20,256 bases of DNA from JAENVT01 sp031412355. Its GTDB lineage: Bacteria > Actinomycetota > Acidimicrobiia > Acidimicrobiales > Ilumatobacteraceae. The notes beneath the pieces were generated by a model. That model made no database searches. It was not told the DNA's origin and saw only the letters and a program-made list of their open reading frames with translations. The position numbers and the translations under genes are program-made. Each line of letters opens with the position of its first letter. Positions within the stretch are counted from its first letter, which is position 1. Location of the stretch: the NCBI GenBank assembly GCA_031412355.1, contig JANOCR010000303.1, positions 1 to 20,256 on the forward strand, in the 5' to 3' direction. Positions 1 to 8,355 of this stretch are shown here, piece after piece.

Positions 1-1973
1 ACCAGCAGTACGTACCCAGGGGCAGGAATGAAGGCCTTGCGAAATTGGCGCCCCTCGTCGCTGCGCACGGGGAGGTTGTGCAGGTTTGGCTGGTCACTGC
101 TGAGCCGGCCAGTGCGCGCCACGGTCTGGTTGAACGTCGCGTGAATACGACCGTCAGGTGCGACCTCGGCCATCAGTCCAGTGCCGTATGTTCCCCGGAG
201 CTTTTCCATCTCGCGGTACTGCATCAGCGGATCGATGAACTCTGGCCACTCGTCGCGCAATCTCCCCAACGTCGCGGCGTCGGTGGAATAGCCGGTCTTC
301 GTCTTCTTCTGCGGCGCCAATTGCTTCTCGGTGTAAAGCAGCTCGCGCAGCTGCACCGGAGAATTGAAGTTGAACGGGCGGCCGACAACACGCTGCAGCT
401 CGGCGGCCAGGCGTTCGCTCTCGGACGTGAGATGCTCGTTCAGACGTCGCAACTCGACCATGTCGACGGCGATCCCAACGTGTTCCATCTCGGCGAGCAC
501 ACCGACCAGTGGATTCTCGATGGTCTCGTACAGCTCGGCCATGCCCTGCTTCTCGAGTGCCGCCTGCAGCGCCGCCCCCAAATGAGCGACGGCCAGCGCG
601 CCGCGACCGGCTACACGACGATCGTCGTCGCCTTCCTCGGCGAAGTCGAGCTGACCAGACGACGCTGCATCGGTCGCGGGCAGTTGGTACGGGGTGTAGC
701 GCTGCAACAGATCAGCCAACGCGTAGCGAACATCGGCCGGATCGATCAGGTAGGCAGCGATGGCGACGTCCATCTGCAGGCCGGTGATCGGCACGTCGTG
801 ACCCAACGACCAACGCATCAGGGCCTTGGCGTTGTGGCCGCGCAGCGCGCGGTGCGCAGCGAGGGCATGCAACACATCGCGATGCGCCAACACAGCTTCG
901 GGGATCCACGCCACCTCGCACGAATCGCGACCGGTCACGACGGCCAAGCCGATGAGGTCGCTGCGCCCGGGGTCAGCGGACCACGCTGCAACGACGTCGA
1001 GCACAGGCAATCCACCGATCAGCGCAACCGCTGCTGCAGGGTCGACCACGTCGGTGATCTCCGCCTCCAACACTTGCGCCTCGGCCGACGATTGCTGCGT
1101 CCCGGGCGTGCCCAGCGCCTCGAACAGCCGGTCCGTGAGGGCACGAAACTCCAGAAAGTCGAACAGTTTGCGAGCCGCCTCGACATCGGGCTCGATGGTC
1201 AACGCGCCAAGATCGACCTCGATCGGCGCATCACGGCGGAGGATCATGAGCTCGGCATTGCTGCGCACTCGCTGCTCGTGCTCTGCAAGTGAGGCTCGCA
1301 GCTTCGGCGTCTGAGCTTCGACGTTGGCGAAGATCCCATCCAGGCCGCCGTAAGTGTTGATCAGCTTCGCCGCGGTCTTCTCCCCCACACCCGGCACGCC
1401 GTCGAGATTGTCGCTGGGATCACCACGCAGAGCCGCGTATTGCGTGTATTGGGCCGGCGTCACTCCGGTCTTCTCCTTGATCCCGGCCTCGTCGTACAGC
1501 GCGTAGTCGCTGACGCCGCGTCGGTTGTACAGCACCTTCACGCCCGGGTCATCGACGAGTTGGTAGCTGTCGCGGTCGCCAGTGACGATGATCACCTCGT
1601 GGCCTTCTGCTTTGGCGTGTTCGGCGACGGTGGCCAAGATGTCGTCGGCTTCCCAGCCCGCCAGTTCGACGACGTGCACATGCAACGCGTCGAGCACCTC
1701 GCGCACCAAACCCATCTGCTGTCGCAAGATGTCGGGGGCGGCTTCGCGTTGGGCCTTGTACAACGGATTGGCATCGTGACGGAACGTCTTTTCGGGCCGA
1801 TCGAACGCGACCATCACGCCGTCGGGGTGTTGATCCTTCAGCAGGTAGGCGAACATCGACGTGAAGCCGAACACCGCATTGGTCACCTGGCCCGATGCTG
1901 TGGCCATGTCTGTGGGCAGGGCGTAGAAGGCGCGGTACGTGAGCGAGTTGCCATCGAGCAAGAGCAGCTTCAC
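1..1973 (-). CDS. polA: DNA polymerase I, N-terminal 657 residues (3' end outside window)
   Basis: This is the repair and Okazaki-fragment polymerase. The first ~275 residues form a 5'-3' exonuclease (flap nuclease) domain with DGNSLTYRAFYAL, WEADDILAT, TGDRDSYQLV and GDPSDNLDGVPGVGEKTA. The middle part aligns with the 3'-5' exonuclease, but where E. coli has the catalytic DTE this protein reads about AWS (residues 330-332), so proofreading is probably lost, as in mycobacterial Pol I. The polymerase part includes TGRLSSDQPNLHNLPVRSDE and stops at the window edge just before motif A. I chose the GTG at 1973 because it overlaps the TGA of the upstream regulator (GTGA) and puts the start directly before KLLLLDGNS. 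The frame stayed open in every stretch I translated. The family call is very secure; the C-terminal third is not visible. Confidence 0.96.
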   Translation of the reverse strand, partial: MKLLLLDGNSLTYRAFYALPTDMATASGQVTNAVFGFTSMFAYLLKDQHPDGVMVAFDRPEKTFRHDANPLYKAQREAAPDILRQQMGLVREVLDALHVHVVELAGWEADDILATVAEHAKAEGHEVIIVTGDRDSYQLVDDPGVKVLYNRRGVSDYALYDEAGIKEKTGVTPAQYTQYAALRGDPSDNLDGVPGVGEKTAAKLINTYGGLDGIFANVEAQTPKLRASLAEHEQRVRSNAELMILRRDAPIEVDLGALTIEPDVEAARKLFDFLEFRALTDRLFEALGTPGTQQSSAEAQVLEAEITDVVDPAAAVALIGGLPVLDVVAAWSADPGRSDLIGLAVVTGRDSCEVAWIPEAVLAHRDVLHALAAHRALRGHNAKALMRWSLGHDVPITGLQMDVAIAAYLIDPADVRYALADLLQRYTPYQLPATDAASSGQLDFAEEGDDDRRVAGRGALAVAHLGAALQAALEKQGMAELYETIENPLVGVLAEMEHVGIAVDMVELRRLNEHLTSESERLAAELQRVVGRPFNFNSPVQLRELLYTEKQLAPQKKTKTGYSTDAATLGRLRDEWPEFIDPLMQYREMEKLRGTYGTGLMAEVAPDGRIHATFNQTVARTGRLSSDQPNLHNLPVRSDEGRQFRKAFIPAPGYVLL

Positions 1974-2545
1974 GGGCGCAGCGTGCCGGCCAGCACCCGC
2001 TCGGCAACCTCACGCATGCGTGATCGCTCGCTCATCGCCGTGCGTTGAATGAACGTGAACGCCTCGCCTTCGCGCATGCCGAATTCGTCGATCAACACCC
2101 CTTTGGCACGGTCGATGATCTTGCGCGATTCCAGCTGTTCGCCGAGTGAGTCAACCTCGCCGGTGAGGTGTTGCATCTCACGGAAGCGACCGATCGCGAC
2201 CTCGATGGCCGGAATCAGATCGCTCTTCTGGTACGGCTTGACGAGGTACGCCAACGCGCCGGCGTCGCGTGCCTCTTCGATCACTTCGCGCTGGCTGAAC
2301 GCGGTCAGCATCAGTACCCCACAGATCCGCTCGCCGCTGATCACCCGCGCTGCCTCGAGGCCGTCCATCCCCGGCATCTTGATGTCGAGGATGGCCAGGT
2401 CAGGGCGCAGATCGCGAACGAGGGTGACCGCATCGTCGCCTCGGCCGGTCTCGCCTACGACGTCGTAGCCCTCTTCCTCGAGGGTCTCACGCAGGTCGAG
2501 CCGGATGATGGCCTCATCCTCGGCGATCACAACACGAATCGTCAC
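1970..2545 (-). CDS. pdtaR: ANTAR-domain response regulator, PdtaR-like
   Basis: A 191-residue two-domain regulator. Residues 1-120 are a receiver domain with the acidic pocket E9-D10, phosphoacceptor D54 in LAILDIKMPG, T81 and K103 in YLVKP. Residues ~124-187 are an ANTAR RNA-binding domain (IDRAKGVLID, EAFTFIQRTAMSERSRMREVA). ANTAR regulators act as antiterminators that bind paired hairpins in nascent RNA. In Mycobacterium tuberculosis the PdtaR gene (Rv1626) lies close to polA (Rv1629), so this linkage looks conserved. The start is GTG, with AAAGGA 9 nt upstream (2555-2560). The gene overlaps polA by 4 nt, so the two are probably translationally coupled. The cognate histidine kinase is not in the window. 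Confidence 0.92.
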   Translation of the reverse strand: MTIRVVIAEDEAIIRLDLRETLEEEGYDVVGETGRGDDAVTLVRDLRPDLAILDIKMPGMDGLEAARVISGERICGVLMLTAFSQREVIEEARDAGALAYLVKPYQKSDLIPAIEVAIGRFREMQHLTGEVDSLGEQLESRKIIDRAKGVLIDEFGMREGEAFTFIQRTAMSERSRMREVAERVLAGTLRP

Positions 2546-2554
2546 TGGCAGCGG

Positions 2555-2560
2555 TCCTTT
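2555..2560 (-). promoter_or_regulatory. Ribosome binding site of pdtaR-like gene
   Basis: AAAGGA lies 9 nt before the GTG at 2545 and supports that start. The 75 bp between the transporter ATPase stop (2621) and this start probably holds the pdtaR-polA promoter. I could not find a convincing -35/-10 pair there. Confidence 0.6.
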
Positions 2561-2620
2561 CGAATCGGCACGTGGTCAACAGCAGTCAGAGTAGGCGAAG
2601 TTCAGTCGAACCGCATTCCC

Positions 2621-3643
2621 TCAGCTCCAAAGGTTGAAGTGGCAAGCGACGCGGTGCCCGTCGGCGATATCCACCAGTGGCGGTTCGACTTCGGCACACA
2701 CCGACGCGGCACGCCAGCAGCGCGTTCGGAACCGACAGCCACTGGGAGGGTTGGTCGGCGTGGGTGGATCACCGGCCAGCACGATGCGAACCCGATCACG
2801 CTCGATCAGTGGATCGGGGATTGGTGCCGCCGACAAGAGGGCCTTCGTGTACGGATGAGCCGGCCTGCTGTACAGCTCCGAGGAAGGAGCCAGTTCGACG
2901 ACCTTACCGAGGTACATCACCGCAACCCGGTGGCTGACATGACGAACCACCGACAGGTCATGGGCGATGAACAAATAGGCCAATCCCAGCTCGTCGCGGA
3001 GGCCTCGGAGCAAGCGGATGATCTCTGCTTGGATGCTGACGTCCAGAGCCGAGACTGGCTCATCGAGCACGACAAGATCTGGTGACAGCGCGAGGGCCCG
3101 GGCGATGCCGACCCGTTGCCTCTGACCGCCGGAGAACTGGTGTGGATACCGGTCGGCCGCATCAGCCCCCAGTTGCACCTGCTCGAACAGTTCGGCCACG
3201 CGTTCGCGCTGTTCCGTCGCGGTGGCGCCGTGCACCAGCAGAGGCTCAGCCACGATCTCACCGACCGTCATCCTCGGGTTGAGCGACGTGTATGGATCCT
3301 GAAACACCATCTGAAATCGCCGGCGGGCATCTCGAAGTCGGCGGGATGACAGCTCGGTGAGCTCGACGCCATCGAATCGAATCGACCCGCTGCTCGGCTC
3401 GATCAAGCGCAGCACGCAGCGAGCAGTTGTGCTCTTGCCGCAACCGGACTCGCCCACCAATGCCAACGCCTCGCCGGCGCTGATGTCGAACGAAACACCC
3501 GACACGGCGTGCACCGTGGCAGCCTCAGTTCGCCACGACGTGCGGGGCAGCACGAATTCCTTCACCAGATCGCGGACCTGCACGAGCGGACCGTTGGTGG
3601 AATCGGCCATCTCAGAGTCGCCAACCTCGGAGTACAGGGTCAC
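2621..3643 (-). CDS. Oligopeptide/dipeptide/nickel-type ABC transporter ATPase (DppF/OppF-like)
   Basis: A 340-residue cytoplasmic ATPase that would power the importer encoded just upstream. Visible motifs are Walker A GESGCGKS (64-71), Q-loop in VFQDP (~115), signature FSGGQRQRV (170-178), Walker B LVVLDEP (190-196), D-loop SALD and switch H228. The C-terminus has the cysteine-containing extension typical of the Opp/Dpp class (GCRFRTRCWRAASVC). The GTG start overlaps the TGA of the preceding ATPase gene (GTGA, 3640-3643); an ATG at residue 12 is a less likely alternative. It is the last gene of the transporter operon. Residues 32-43 form a short polar insert (PRTSWRTEAATV), a common spot for variation in DppF-type subunits. 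The substrate cannot be read from this subunit. Confidence 0.95.
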   Translation of the reverse strand: MTLYSEVGDSEMADSTNGPLVQVRDLVKEFVLPRTSWRTEAATVHAVSGVSFDISAGEALALVGESGCGKSTTARCVLRLIEPSSGSIRFDGVELTELSSRRLRDARRRFQMVFQDPYTSLNPRMTVGEIVAEPLLVHGATATEQRERVAELFEQVQLGADAADRYPHQFSGGQRQRVGIARALALSPDLVVLDEPVSALDVSIQAEIIRLLRGLRDELGLAYLFIAHDLSVVRHVSHRVAVMYLGKVVELAPSSELYSRPAHPYTKALLSAAPIPDPLIERDRVRIVLAGDPPTPTNPPSGCRFRTRCWRAASVCAEVEPPLVDIADGHRVACHFNLWS

Positions 3644-4641
3644 CGTGCGACCTCCGGCGTTCTGTCAGTCAGCGGTAAGACGCCGCACGCCACGAGCGAG
3701 TCGTTGACCGGCTGCAGCATCGGCTCCCTATCGGAGCATGCTGCGACCGCGTACTGACAGCGCGGAGCGAACGCACATCCGACGGGCGCCTCGTACAGCC
3801 GCGGCGGGATTCCACCGATGGGTTTCAGCTCCCGGTCAGGACGGTCGAGACGTGGAAGCGAGGCAAGCAGGCCAGCCGTGTATGGGTGCTGGGTGCGGTG
3901 GAAGATGTCGACGACCGGGCCAGATTCGGCGATACGGCCGGCGTACATGACGTGGACGCTGTCGGCAAGACCGGCGACAACTCCGAGATCATGTGTGATC
4001 AGCACAATCGTCAACTCGCGTGATCTGCGCAGCGATCGGAGCAGATCGAGGATCTGCGCCTGCACCGTGACGTCGAGAGCAGTGGTCGGTTCGTCGGCGA
4101 TCAAGATGTCGGGGTCGTTGGCTAGCGCCATGGCAATCATCACGCGCTGTCGCATGCCGCCCGAGAGCTCGTGGGGATACGACCGGGCGTGCCTGGTGGC
4201 CTCGGGAAACGACACCATTTCCAACAGTTCGATCGCCTTCGACTCAGCCCGGCGTGGGCTCACCTGCTGGTGAGTGATGACCGCCTCGGCGATCTGGCGA
4301 CGGATGTCGAGGACCGGATTGAGCGATGTCATCGGATCCTGGAAGATCATCCCGATTCGCCCGCCGCGGATTGACCTCAGGACGGACGGCGATGCCCGCA
4401 ACAACTCGACTCCATCGAAGCGCACCGAGCCCGTTGCTGCAGCATTTACGTCCAGCAGACCGAGGGCAGCCAACATCGAAGCGCTCTTGCCCGAGCCTGA
4501 CTCGCCGACGACTGCCGCGACCTCGCCACGATGAACGGTGAGGTCAAGCCCACGTACGGCGTGCACATGCCCGCCGCGGACTGCAAACCGGACATCCAGG
4601 TCGCGGATCTCGAGCAACGGCTGCGTCGAAGCCTCGATCAT
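3640..4641 (-). CDS. Oligopeptide/dipeptide/nickel-type ABC transporter ATPase (DppD/OppD-like)
   Basis: A 333-residue ATPase, partner of the OppF-like subunit. Motifs are Walker A GESGSGKS (46-53), Q101 in IFQDP, signature LSGGMRQRV (159-167), Walker B ILIADEP (179-185), TTALD and switch H217. The C-terminal extension carries spaced cysteines (GCAFAPRCQYAVAAC, then VACGVL). The related mycobacterial Dpp ATPase is reported, as I recall, to hold an Fe-S cluster in this region; whether this one does is inference. The start is ATG at 4641, which overlaps the permease TGA (ATGA, 4638-4641). The frame stays open upstream to about 5025, but that stretch is antisense-like sequence within the permease gene and lacks family similarity. 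Confidence 0.95.
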   Translation of the reverse strand: MIEASTQPLLEIRDLDVRFAVRGGHVHAVRGLDLTVHRGEVAAVVGESGSGKSASMLAALGLLDVNAAATGSVRFDGVELLRASPSVLRSIRGGRIGMIFQDPMTSLNPVLDIRRQIAEAVITHQQVSPRRAESKAIELLEMVSFPEATRHARSYPHELSGGMRQRVMIAMALANDPDILIADEPTTALDVTVQAQILDLLRSLRRSRELTIVLITHDLGVVAGLADSVHVMYAGRIAESGPVVDIFHRTQHPYTAGLLASLPRLDRPDRELKPIGGIPPRLYEAPVGCAFAPRCQYAVAACSDREPMLQPVNDSLVACGVLPLTDRTPEVAR

Positions 4642-5507
4642 CGCTTCGCCCGCACGTCTAGCGCATCGCGTAGGCCGTCGCCCAGGAAGTTGAAGGCCAT
4701 CGCAACTGTGAGGATGGCGATGCCGGGCGCCACGGCGATCCACCACTGGTAGAAGAACTGCGCACCGTCGGTGATCATCGCTCCCCACTCCGGTGAGGGT
4801 GGCTTGGCCCCGAGACCGAGGAAGCTCAGCGTGGCTGTGAGGATGACCACCTGCCCGAGGTCGAGCGTTGCGTTGATCAGGGCCGGCGTGAACGACAACG
4901 GCAGTACATGCTTGTGCAGTACTCGCCAACGCGTTGCACCGATCGACATCGCAGCCTGGATGTGATCTCGATGCTTGACCGCCATGACCTGACCTCGAAT
5001 GAGACGGGCGTAGATCGGCCACCACACGATCACCATGGCGAAGAAGGCGTTGCGCAGACCTGGGCCCAAGGCAGCGGCGACTGCCATGGCTAGGAAGATA
5101 GGAGGAAAGGCAAATGTCACGTCGACGAGGCGCATGACGAGGCTGTCGACCTTTCCGCCCATGAATCCCGCGGCCGCACCAAGCACCGTGCCAATCGTCA
5201 CCGCCGTGACGATGACTGCGAGTGAGACCGGCAGTGTTTGTCGTGCCCCGTAGAGCGTGCGAGTGAAGACGTCGCGACTGAGCGCGTCAGTGCCCAGCCA
5301 GTGGTCCCAACTCGGAGGTTGCAGCCGCTTGCCGACCGCCTCCAGCGGCGAGTACGGCGCCCACCACTGCACGGTGAAAACGACAATCAGCCAGACGACT
5401 GCAACGATCATCCCCCCGATCACCGTGACCCGCCTCCACGGTGACTTCCACGTCGAACGCGGGCCTGCGTCGGCATAGATACGCGACTCCGCCGACAGCA
5501 GACTCAC
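4638..5507 (-). CDS. ABC transporter permease (DppC/OppC-like)
   Basis: A 289-residue inner-membrane permease. One membrane segment near the N-terminus (~28-47) is followed by an external loop ending in HWLGTDALSRDVFTRTLYGAR, a hallmark of the OppC/DppC/NikC group. Further hydrophobic segments lie at roughly 93-115, 130-150, 153-170, 207-230 and 255-277. The cytoplasmic EAA loop that docks on the ATPases is DHIQAAMSIGATRWRVLHKH (~181-200) plus VLP. The GTG start overlaps the TGA of the other permease (GTGA, 5504-5507). Together the two permeases form the heterodimeric channel. The N-terminal tail (SAESRIYADAGPRSTWKSP) is typical of DppC-type subunits and offers no substrate clue. Confidence 0.95.
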   Translation of the reverse strand: MSLLSAESRIYADAGPRSTWKSPWRRVTVIGGMIVAVVWLIVVFTVQWWAPYSPLEAVGKRLQPPSWDHWLGTDALSRDVFTRTLYGARQTLPVSLAVIVTAVTIGTVLGAAAGFMGGKVDSLVMRLVDVTFAFPPIFLAMAVAAALGPGLRNAFFAMVIVWWPIYARLIRGQVMAVKHRDHIQAAMSIGATRWRVLHKHVLPLSFTPALINATLDLGQVVILTATLSFLGLGAKPPSPEWGAMITDGAQFFYQWWIAVAPGIAILTVAMAFNFLGDGLRDALDVRAKR

Positions 5508-6517
5508 GCCAACCTGAGCTTCGGATCGGCCACCGCGTACAGCACGTCAGTGGTGAGGTTGGCGAGCAGGAACGCCAGACCGGCGAACAGTGACACGCCG
5601 TTGACCGCTGGGAAGTCGAGAGTATTGGCCGCCTGCACGGCATACGAGCCGATACCGTTCCATTGAAAGATCGTCTCGGTCAGGACTGAGGCTGTCAGCA
5701 ACTGGGCGAACGAAAAGCCGAGGATCGTCAACGTGGGGAGCCAGGCGTTGCGTAGTACGTGACGACGCATCACCAGTCGCTCGGCGAGGCCCTTCGCCCG
5801 TGCGGTGCGCACGTAGTCGGCGTTGATCTCGTCGAGCATCGCAGCGCGAACCAGCCGTGACAGCTGTCCCATGTATGCCCAACCAAGTACGAAGCACGGC
5901 AACACCAGTCGCCACAGACATTGCCGGAAGAGGGTGAAGTTGCCGTCGAGCAACGAGTCGATCGTGTAGAACCCGGTGACCTGATCTGGCGGCTTGGTCC
6001 GCGGCGGCAGCCGTCCGGGACCCGGGAACCATCCGAGTCGGGCATACAACACGAAGAGAAAGACGAGACCGATCCAGAACACCGGCAGCGACGACCCCAG
6101 TAGAGCGAACCCGCGGCTGATGTGATCAGCCGGTCTGTCTTTCTTGCTGGCCGCGTACGCCCCCAGAGCTACACCACCCACACCCCCGACCAGAAGTGCC
6201 CCGGCCGCGAGTTCGAGCGTCGCCGGGAGGCGGTCGAGGAGATCGCTTGTGACCGGTTGACGCGTGCGGAACGAGGTCCCGAGGTCACCCGTGAGGAGGT
6301 TCTTGATGTAGATGAAGTACTGCTCGGGAAGCGACCCGTTGAGACCCCACCGGGCCTTCGCTGCTGCGACGACCTTCTCGTTGTTCAGTGCGCGTTCACC
6401 GACGATCGACGTCAAGGGATTGGCCGGGATGAGCCTCGAGATGCAGAAGGCGATCGTGACGATCCCGAGCAGCAGCAGGGGCATGACCGCGAGCCGACGA
6501 AGAATGAATCGCCTCAC
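5504..6517 (-). CDS. ABC transporter permease (DppB/OppB-like)
   Basis: A 337-residue permease that begins RRFILRRLAVMPLLLLGIVT, the usual start of DppB/OppB/NikB proteins: one membrane helix, then a large external region containing GDLGTSFRTRQPV. The core has several more helices and the EAA loop NADYVRTARAKGLAERLVMR (~232-251) followed by HVLRNAWLP. The protein ends with TDVLYAVADPKLRL, also typical. I chose the GTG at 6517, which lies 25 nt after the lipoprotein stop. The frame is open further upstream (to 6664), but that part overlaps the lipoprotein gene and has low-complexity Ser/Arg sequence unlike the family. A weak AGGA sits upstream, so initiation may rely partly on coupling. Confidence 0.94.
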   Translation of the reverse strand: MRRFILRRLAVMPLLLLGIVTIAFCISRLIPANPLTSIVGERALNNEKVVAAAKARWGLNGSLPEQYFIYIKNLLTGDLGTSFRTRQPVTSDLLDRLPATLELAAGALLVGGVGGVALGAYAASKKDRPADHISRGFALLGSSLPVFWIGLVFLFVLYARLGWFPGPGRLPPRTKPPDQVTGFYTIDSLLDGNFTLFRQCLWRLVLPCFVLGWAYMGQLSRLVRAAMLDEINADYVRTARAKGLAERLVMRRHVLRNAWLPTLTILGFSFAQLLTASVLTETIFQWNGIGSYAVQAANTLDFPAVNGVSLFAGLAFLLANLTTDVLYAVADPKLRLA

Positions 6518-6542
6518 GGCTGAAGACTGCCAGGCTTCCTGG

Positions 6543-8258
6543 TCAGCCTGCGAGACCGAGCAAACCGAGGTCGAGGTTGCAGCAGGCGCTGTAGTGCATG
6601 CCGGTGATGTCTGACGCCGTCGCCAGCACCAGCTGCGGGTTGACGATCGGCACGATGATTGCATCGTCGATCATCTGCTGGCCGAGGTCGGTGTAGGCCT
6701 TCGTCCTGGCATCGCCCGACGATGCCAACGCTGTGGCCAGCAACTCGGACTCCCTGGGGTTGTCGAGTGGCGTGCCGGCTTCGCCGCCGCCCGCTCGTAC
6801 AGCCCACGACGACCCAGGAATCTCGCCGAAGTACTGGATGTACTGGCTCGGATCAGTGTGGTCGGGCGCAAAGTAGACGGCAGTGACCGGAATGCCCTTG
6901 GCGTTGATGCGGTCCGCCCATTCGGGGAACTGCACCGGAGTCAGCTGGAGGTTGATGTTCACCTTGACGAGGTCCTGCTGGATCTTCTGCATCATGAGAC
7001 TGAAGTCGACTCCGTAGACGTTGGCCTCTGGGTAGGTGGCGTCGAGATCGAAGCCATCAGCGAGCCCGGCGTCGCTGAGCATCTGCTTCGCCCCCTCGAG
7101 GTCGTAGCTCGGCAGCTCCAGGTCGGCGCTGCCCACGAACCCGTTGGGAATGGGTGACGCCTGCTTCTTGCCCTTTCCGGCAACCAACGACTCGATCGCT
7201 CCGTCGTAATCGATGGCCTTGACGATGGCTTTGCGAACGTTGACATCTAGGAGGTTCTCGGCTCCCTCAGCACCGGGGCTCAAGGCGATGTACACGTAGT
7301 TAAACGAGTCGACGACAGACGTGCTGACGTTCGAGTCGCCATCCAGCTGGCTGACAGAGTCGAGCGAGATCTGCATGGCGATGTCGGCATCGCCGGCCTG
7401 CAACTGCTGCAGCTGCGACGAGGAGTCCTTGACCTGGGAGATGGTCACCCGTGGGAAGACTGGCTTGTTGGGGCCCCAGTAGCTGTCGTTCCGAGCAAGA
7501 ATCAGAGACTCGCCTTGCGTGTAGGACTCCAGCGTGTAGGGCCCGCTGCCGGCGGAGTTGGCGAGGAACCATTCCTCCGCCTTGTCGGCGGTCTCGGCAT
7601 CGGCTGCTGCGCTGGCACCCTGCTCCGCGGCCACGTCGCTGTTGATCACTCCGAGGTAGCTCGCCGCGGCGATCGGCAGGAACGCCGAGTTCGGGGCTTC
7701 GAAGGTGGCGACGACAGTCCCGGCGTCGGGAGCCTCGAGACTCTTCAGACCCGACATCAGGTAGGAGGCAGGCGCGTTGAGGTTGGCGAGCCGCTCCCAT
7801 GACCACTTCACGTCTGCGGCCTCCACCGCCGATCCATCGGCGAACGTGGCCGCCGGGTCGAGCTTGAACGTGAACACTGTGTTGTCGGCATTCCCCTCCC
7901 AACTGGTTGCAAGGCGCGGCAGGATCTTGTTGGGGTCGGCGGGATCGACCGTGATCAACGTCTCGTAGACAGCGGTGTTGAAGATCTGGCACGTGTCGCA
8001 ATAGCTGCGACTGACGTCGAGCGAGTTGACGTCCATGTCGCGAGCAATGACCAACTCGCGGCCGTCGGTCGCCGGCGCGGGCGCTGCCGTGCCCGCACTC
8101 GTGCCGGCGTTCGTGTCCGAAGTCGGCTCGCTGCCGGCGGGAGCCGCAGTTGCCGAAGTGTCGTTGCTATCGCTTCCACATGATGCAGCCGTGATCGTCG
8201 CAACCAAGGCGACAGAGACGATCCTCGTCCACTTCCGAGCTTCAATGTGTCGATGCAA
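6543..8258 (-). CDS. Family-5 extracellular solute-binding lipoprotein of the ABC importer
   Basis: This is the 571-residue receptor of the importer, anchored outside the membrane. The N-terminus is a lipoprotein signal: basic residues up to R12, a hydrophobic core, then TAASC with the lipidated cysteine at C27. A flexible Ser/Thr/Ala/Gly linker runs to ~66. The family-5 (peptide/nickel/opine type) binding domain follows, with FNTAVYETLITVDP, LATSWE, FTFKLDPAATFADGSAVEAADVKWS and the NVRKAI segment. I chose the TTG at 8258 because AGGGGG lies 7 nt upstream and the lipoprotein signal follows at once. The open frame continues to 8423 without signal-like sequence. Mature Cys pairs at 87/90 and 559/560 are unusual. 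The ligand is unknown; the family includes peptide, nickel, opine and oligosaccharide binders. Confidence 0.95.
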   Translation of the reverse strand: MHRHIEARKWTRIVSVALVATITAASCGSDSNDTSATAAPAGSEPTSDTNAGTSAGTAAPAPATDGRELVIARDMDVNSLDVSRSYCDTCQIFNTAVYETLITVDPADPNKILPRLATSWEGNADNTVFTFKLDPAATFADGSAVEAADVKWSWERLANLNAPASYLMSGLKSLEAPDAGTVVATFEAPNSAFLPIAAASYLGVINSDVAAEQGASAAADAETADKAEEWFLANSAGSGPYTLESYTQGESLILARNDSYWGPNKPVFPRVTISQVKDSSSQLQQLQAGDADIAMQISLDSVSQLDGDSNVSTSVVDSFNYVYIALSPGAEGAENLLDVNVRKAIVKAIDYDGAIESLVAGKGKKQASPIPNGFVGSADLELPSYDLEGAKQMLSDAGLADGFDLDATYPEANVYGVDFSLMMQKIQQDLVKVNINLQLTPVQFPEWADRINAKGIPVTAVYFAPDHTDPSQYIQYFGEIPGSSWAVRAGGGEAGTPLDNPRESELLATALASSGDARTKAYTDLGQQMIDDAIIVPIVNPQLVLATASDITGMHYSACCNLDLGLLGLAG

Positions 8259-8265
8259 TGTCGGA

Positions 8266-8271
8266 CCCCCT
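8266..8271 (-). promoter_or_regulatory. Ribosome binding site fixing the TTG start of the binding lipoprotein
   Basis: AGGGGG lies 7 nt before TTG (8258-8256). No ATG or GTG nearby is as well placed, and the signal peptide starts immediately after. Confidence 0.65.
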
Positions 8272-8355
8272 GTTTTGTCGCGGTGACGGCCGCGTCCCCA
8301 ATGCTCGTCGCGGCATCCGATACCCCAGGTGAAGATGTGCGGCGAGTTTCGTGGC

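Noticed and set aside
45..1292. Long open frame of 415 codons on the plus strand
   Set aside because: It is in exact antisense register with polA. Its translation is Arg/His/Gln-rich with no family motifs, while the minus strand gives a clear Pol I.
2168..3085. Open frame of 305 codons on the plus strand
   Set aside because: It runs antisense across the response regulator and a transporter ATPase, both secure, and has no recognisable domain.
4642..5025. N-terminal extension of the DppD-like ATPase by 128 codons
   Set aside because: It lies inside the permease gene. The ATPase family begins at the ATG at 4641, which has the ATGA overlap.
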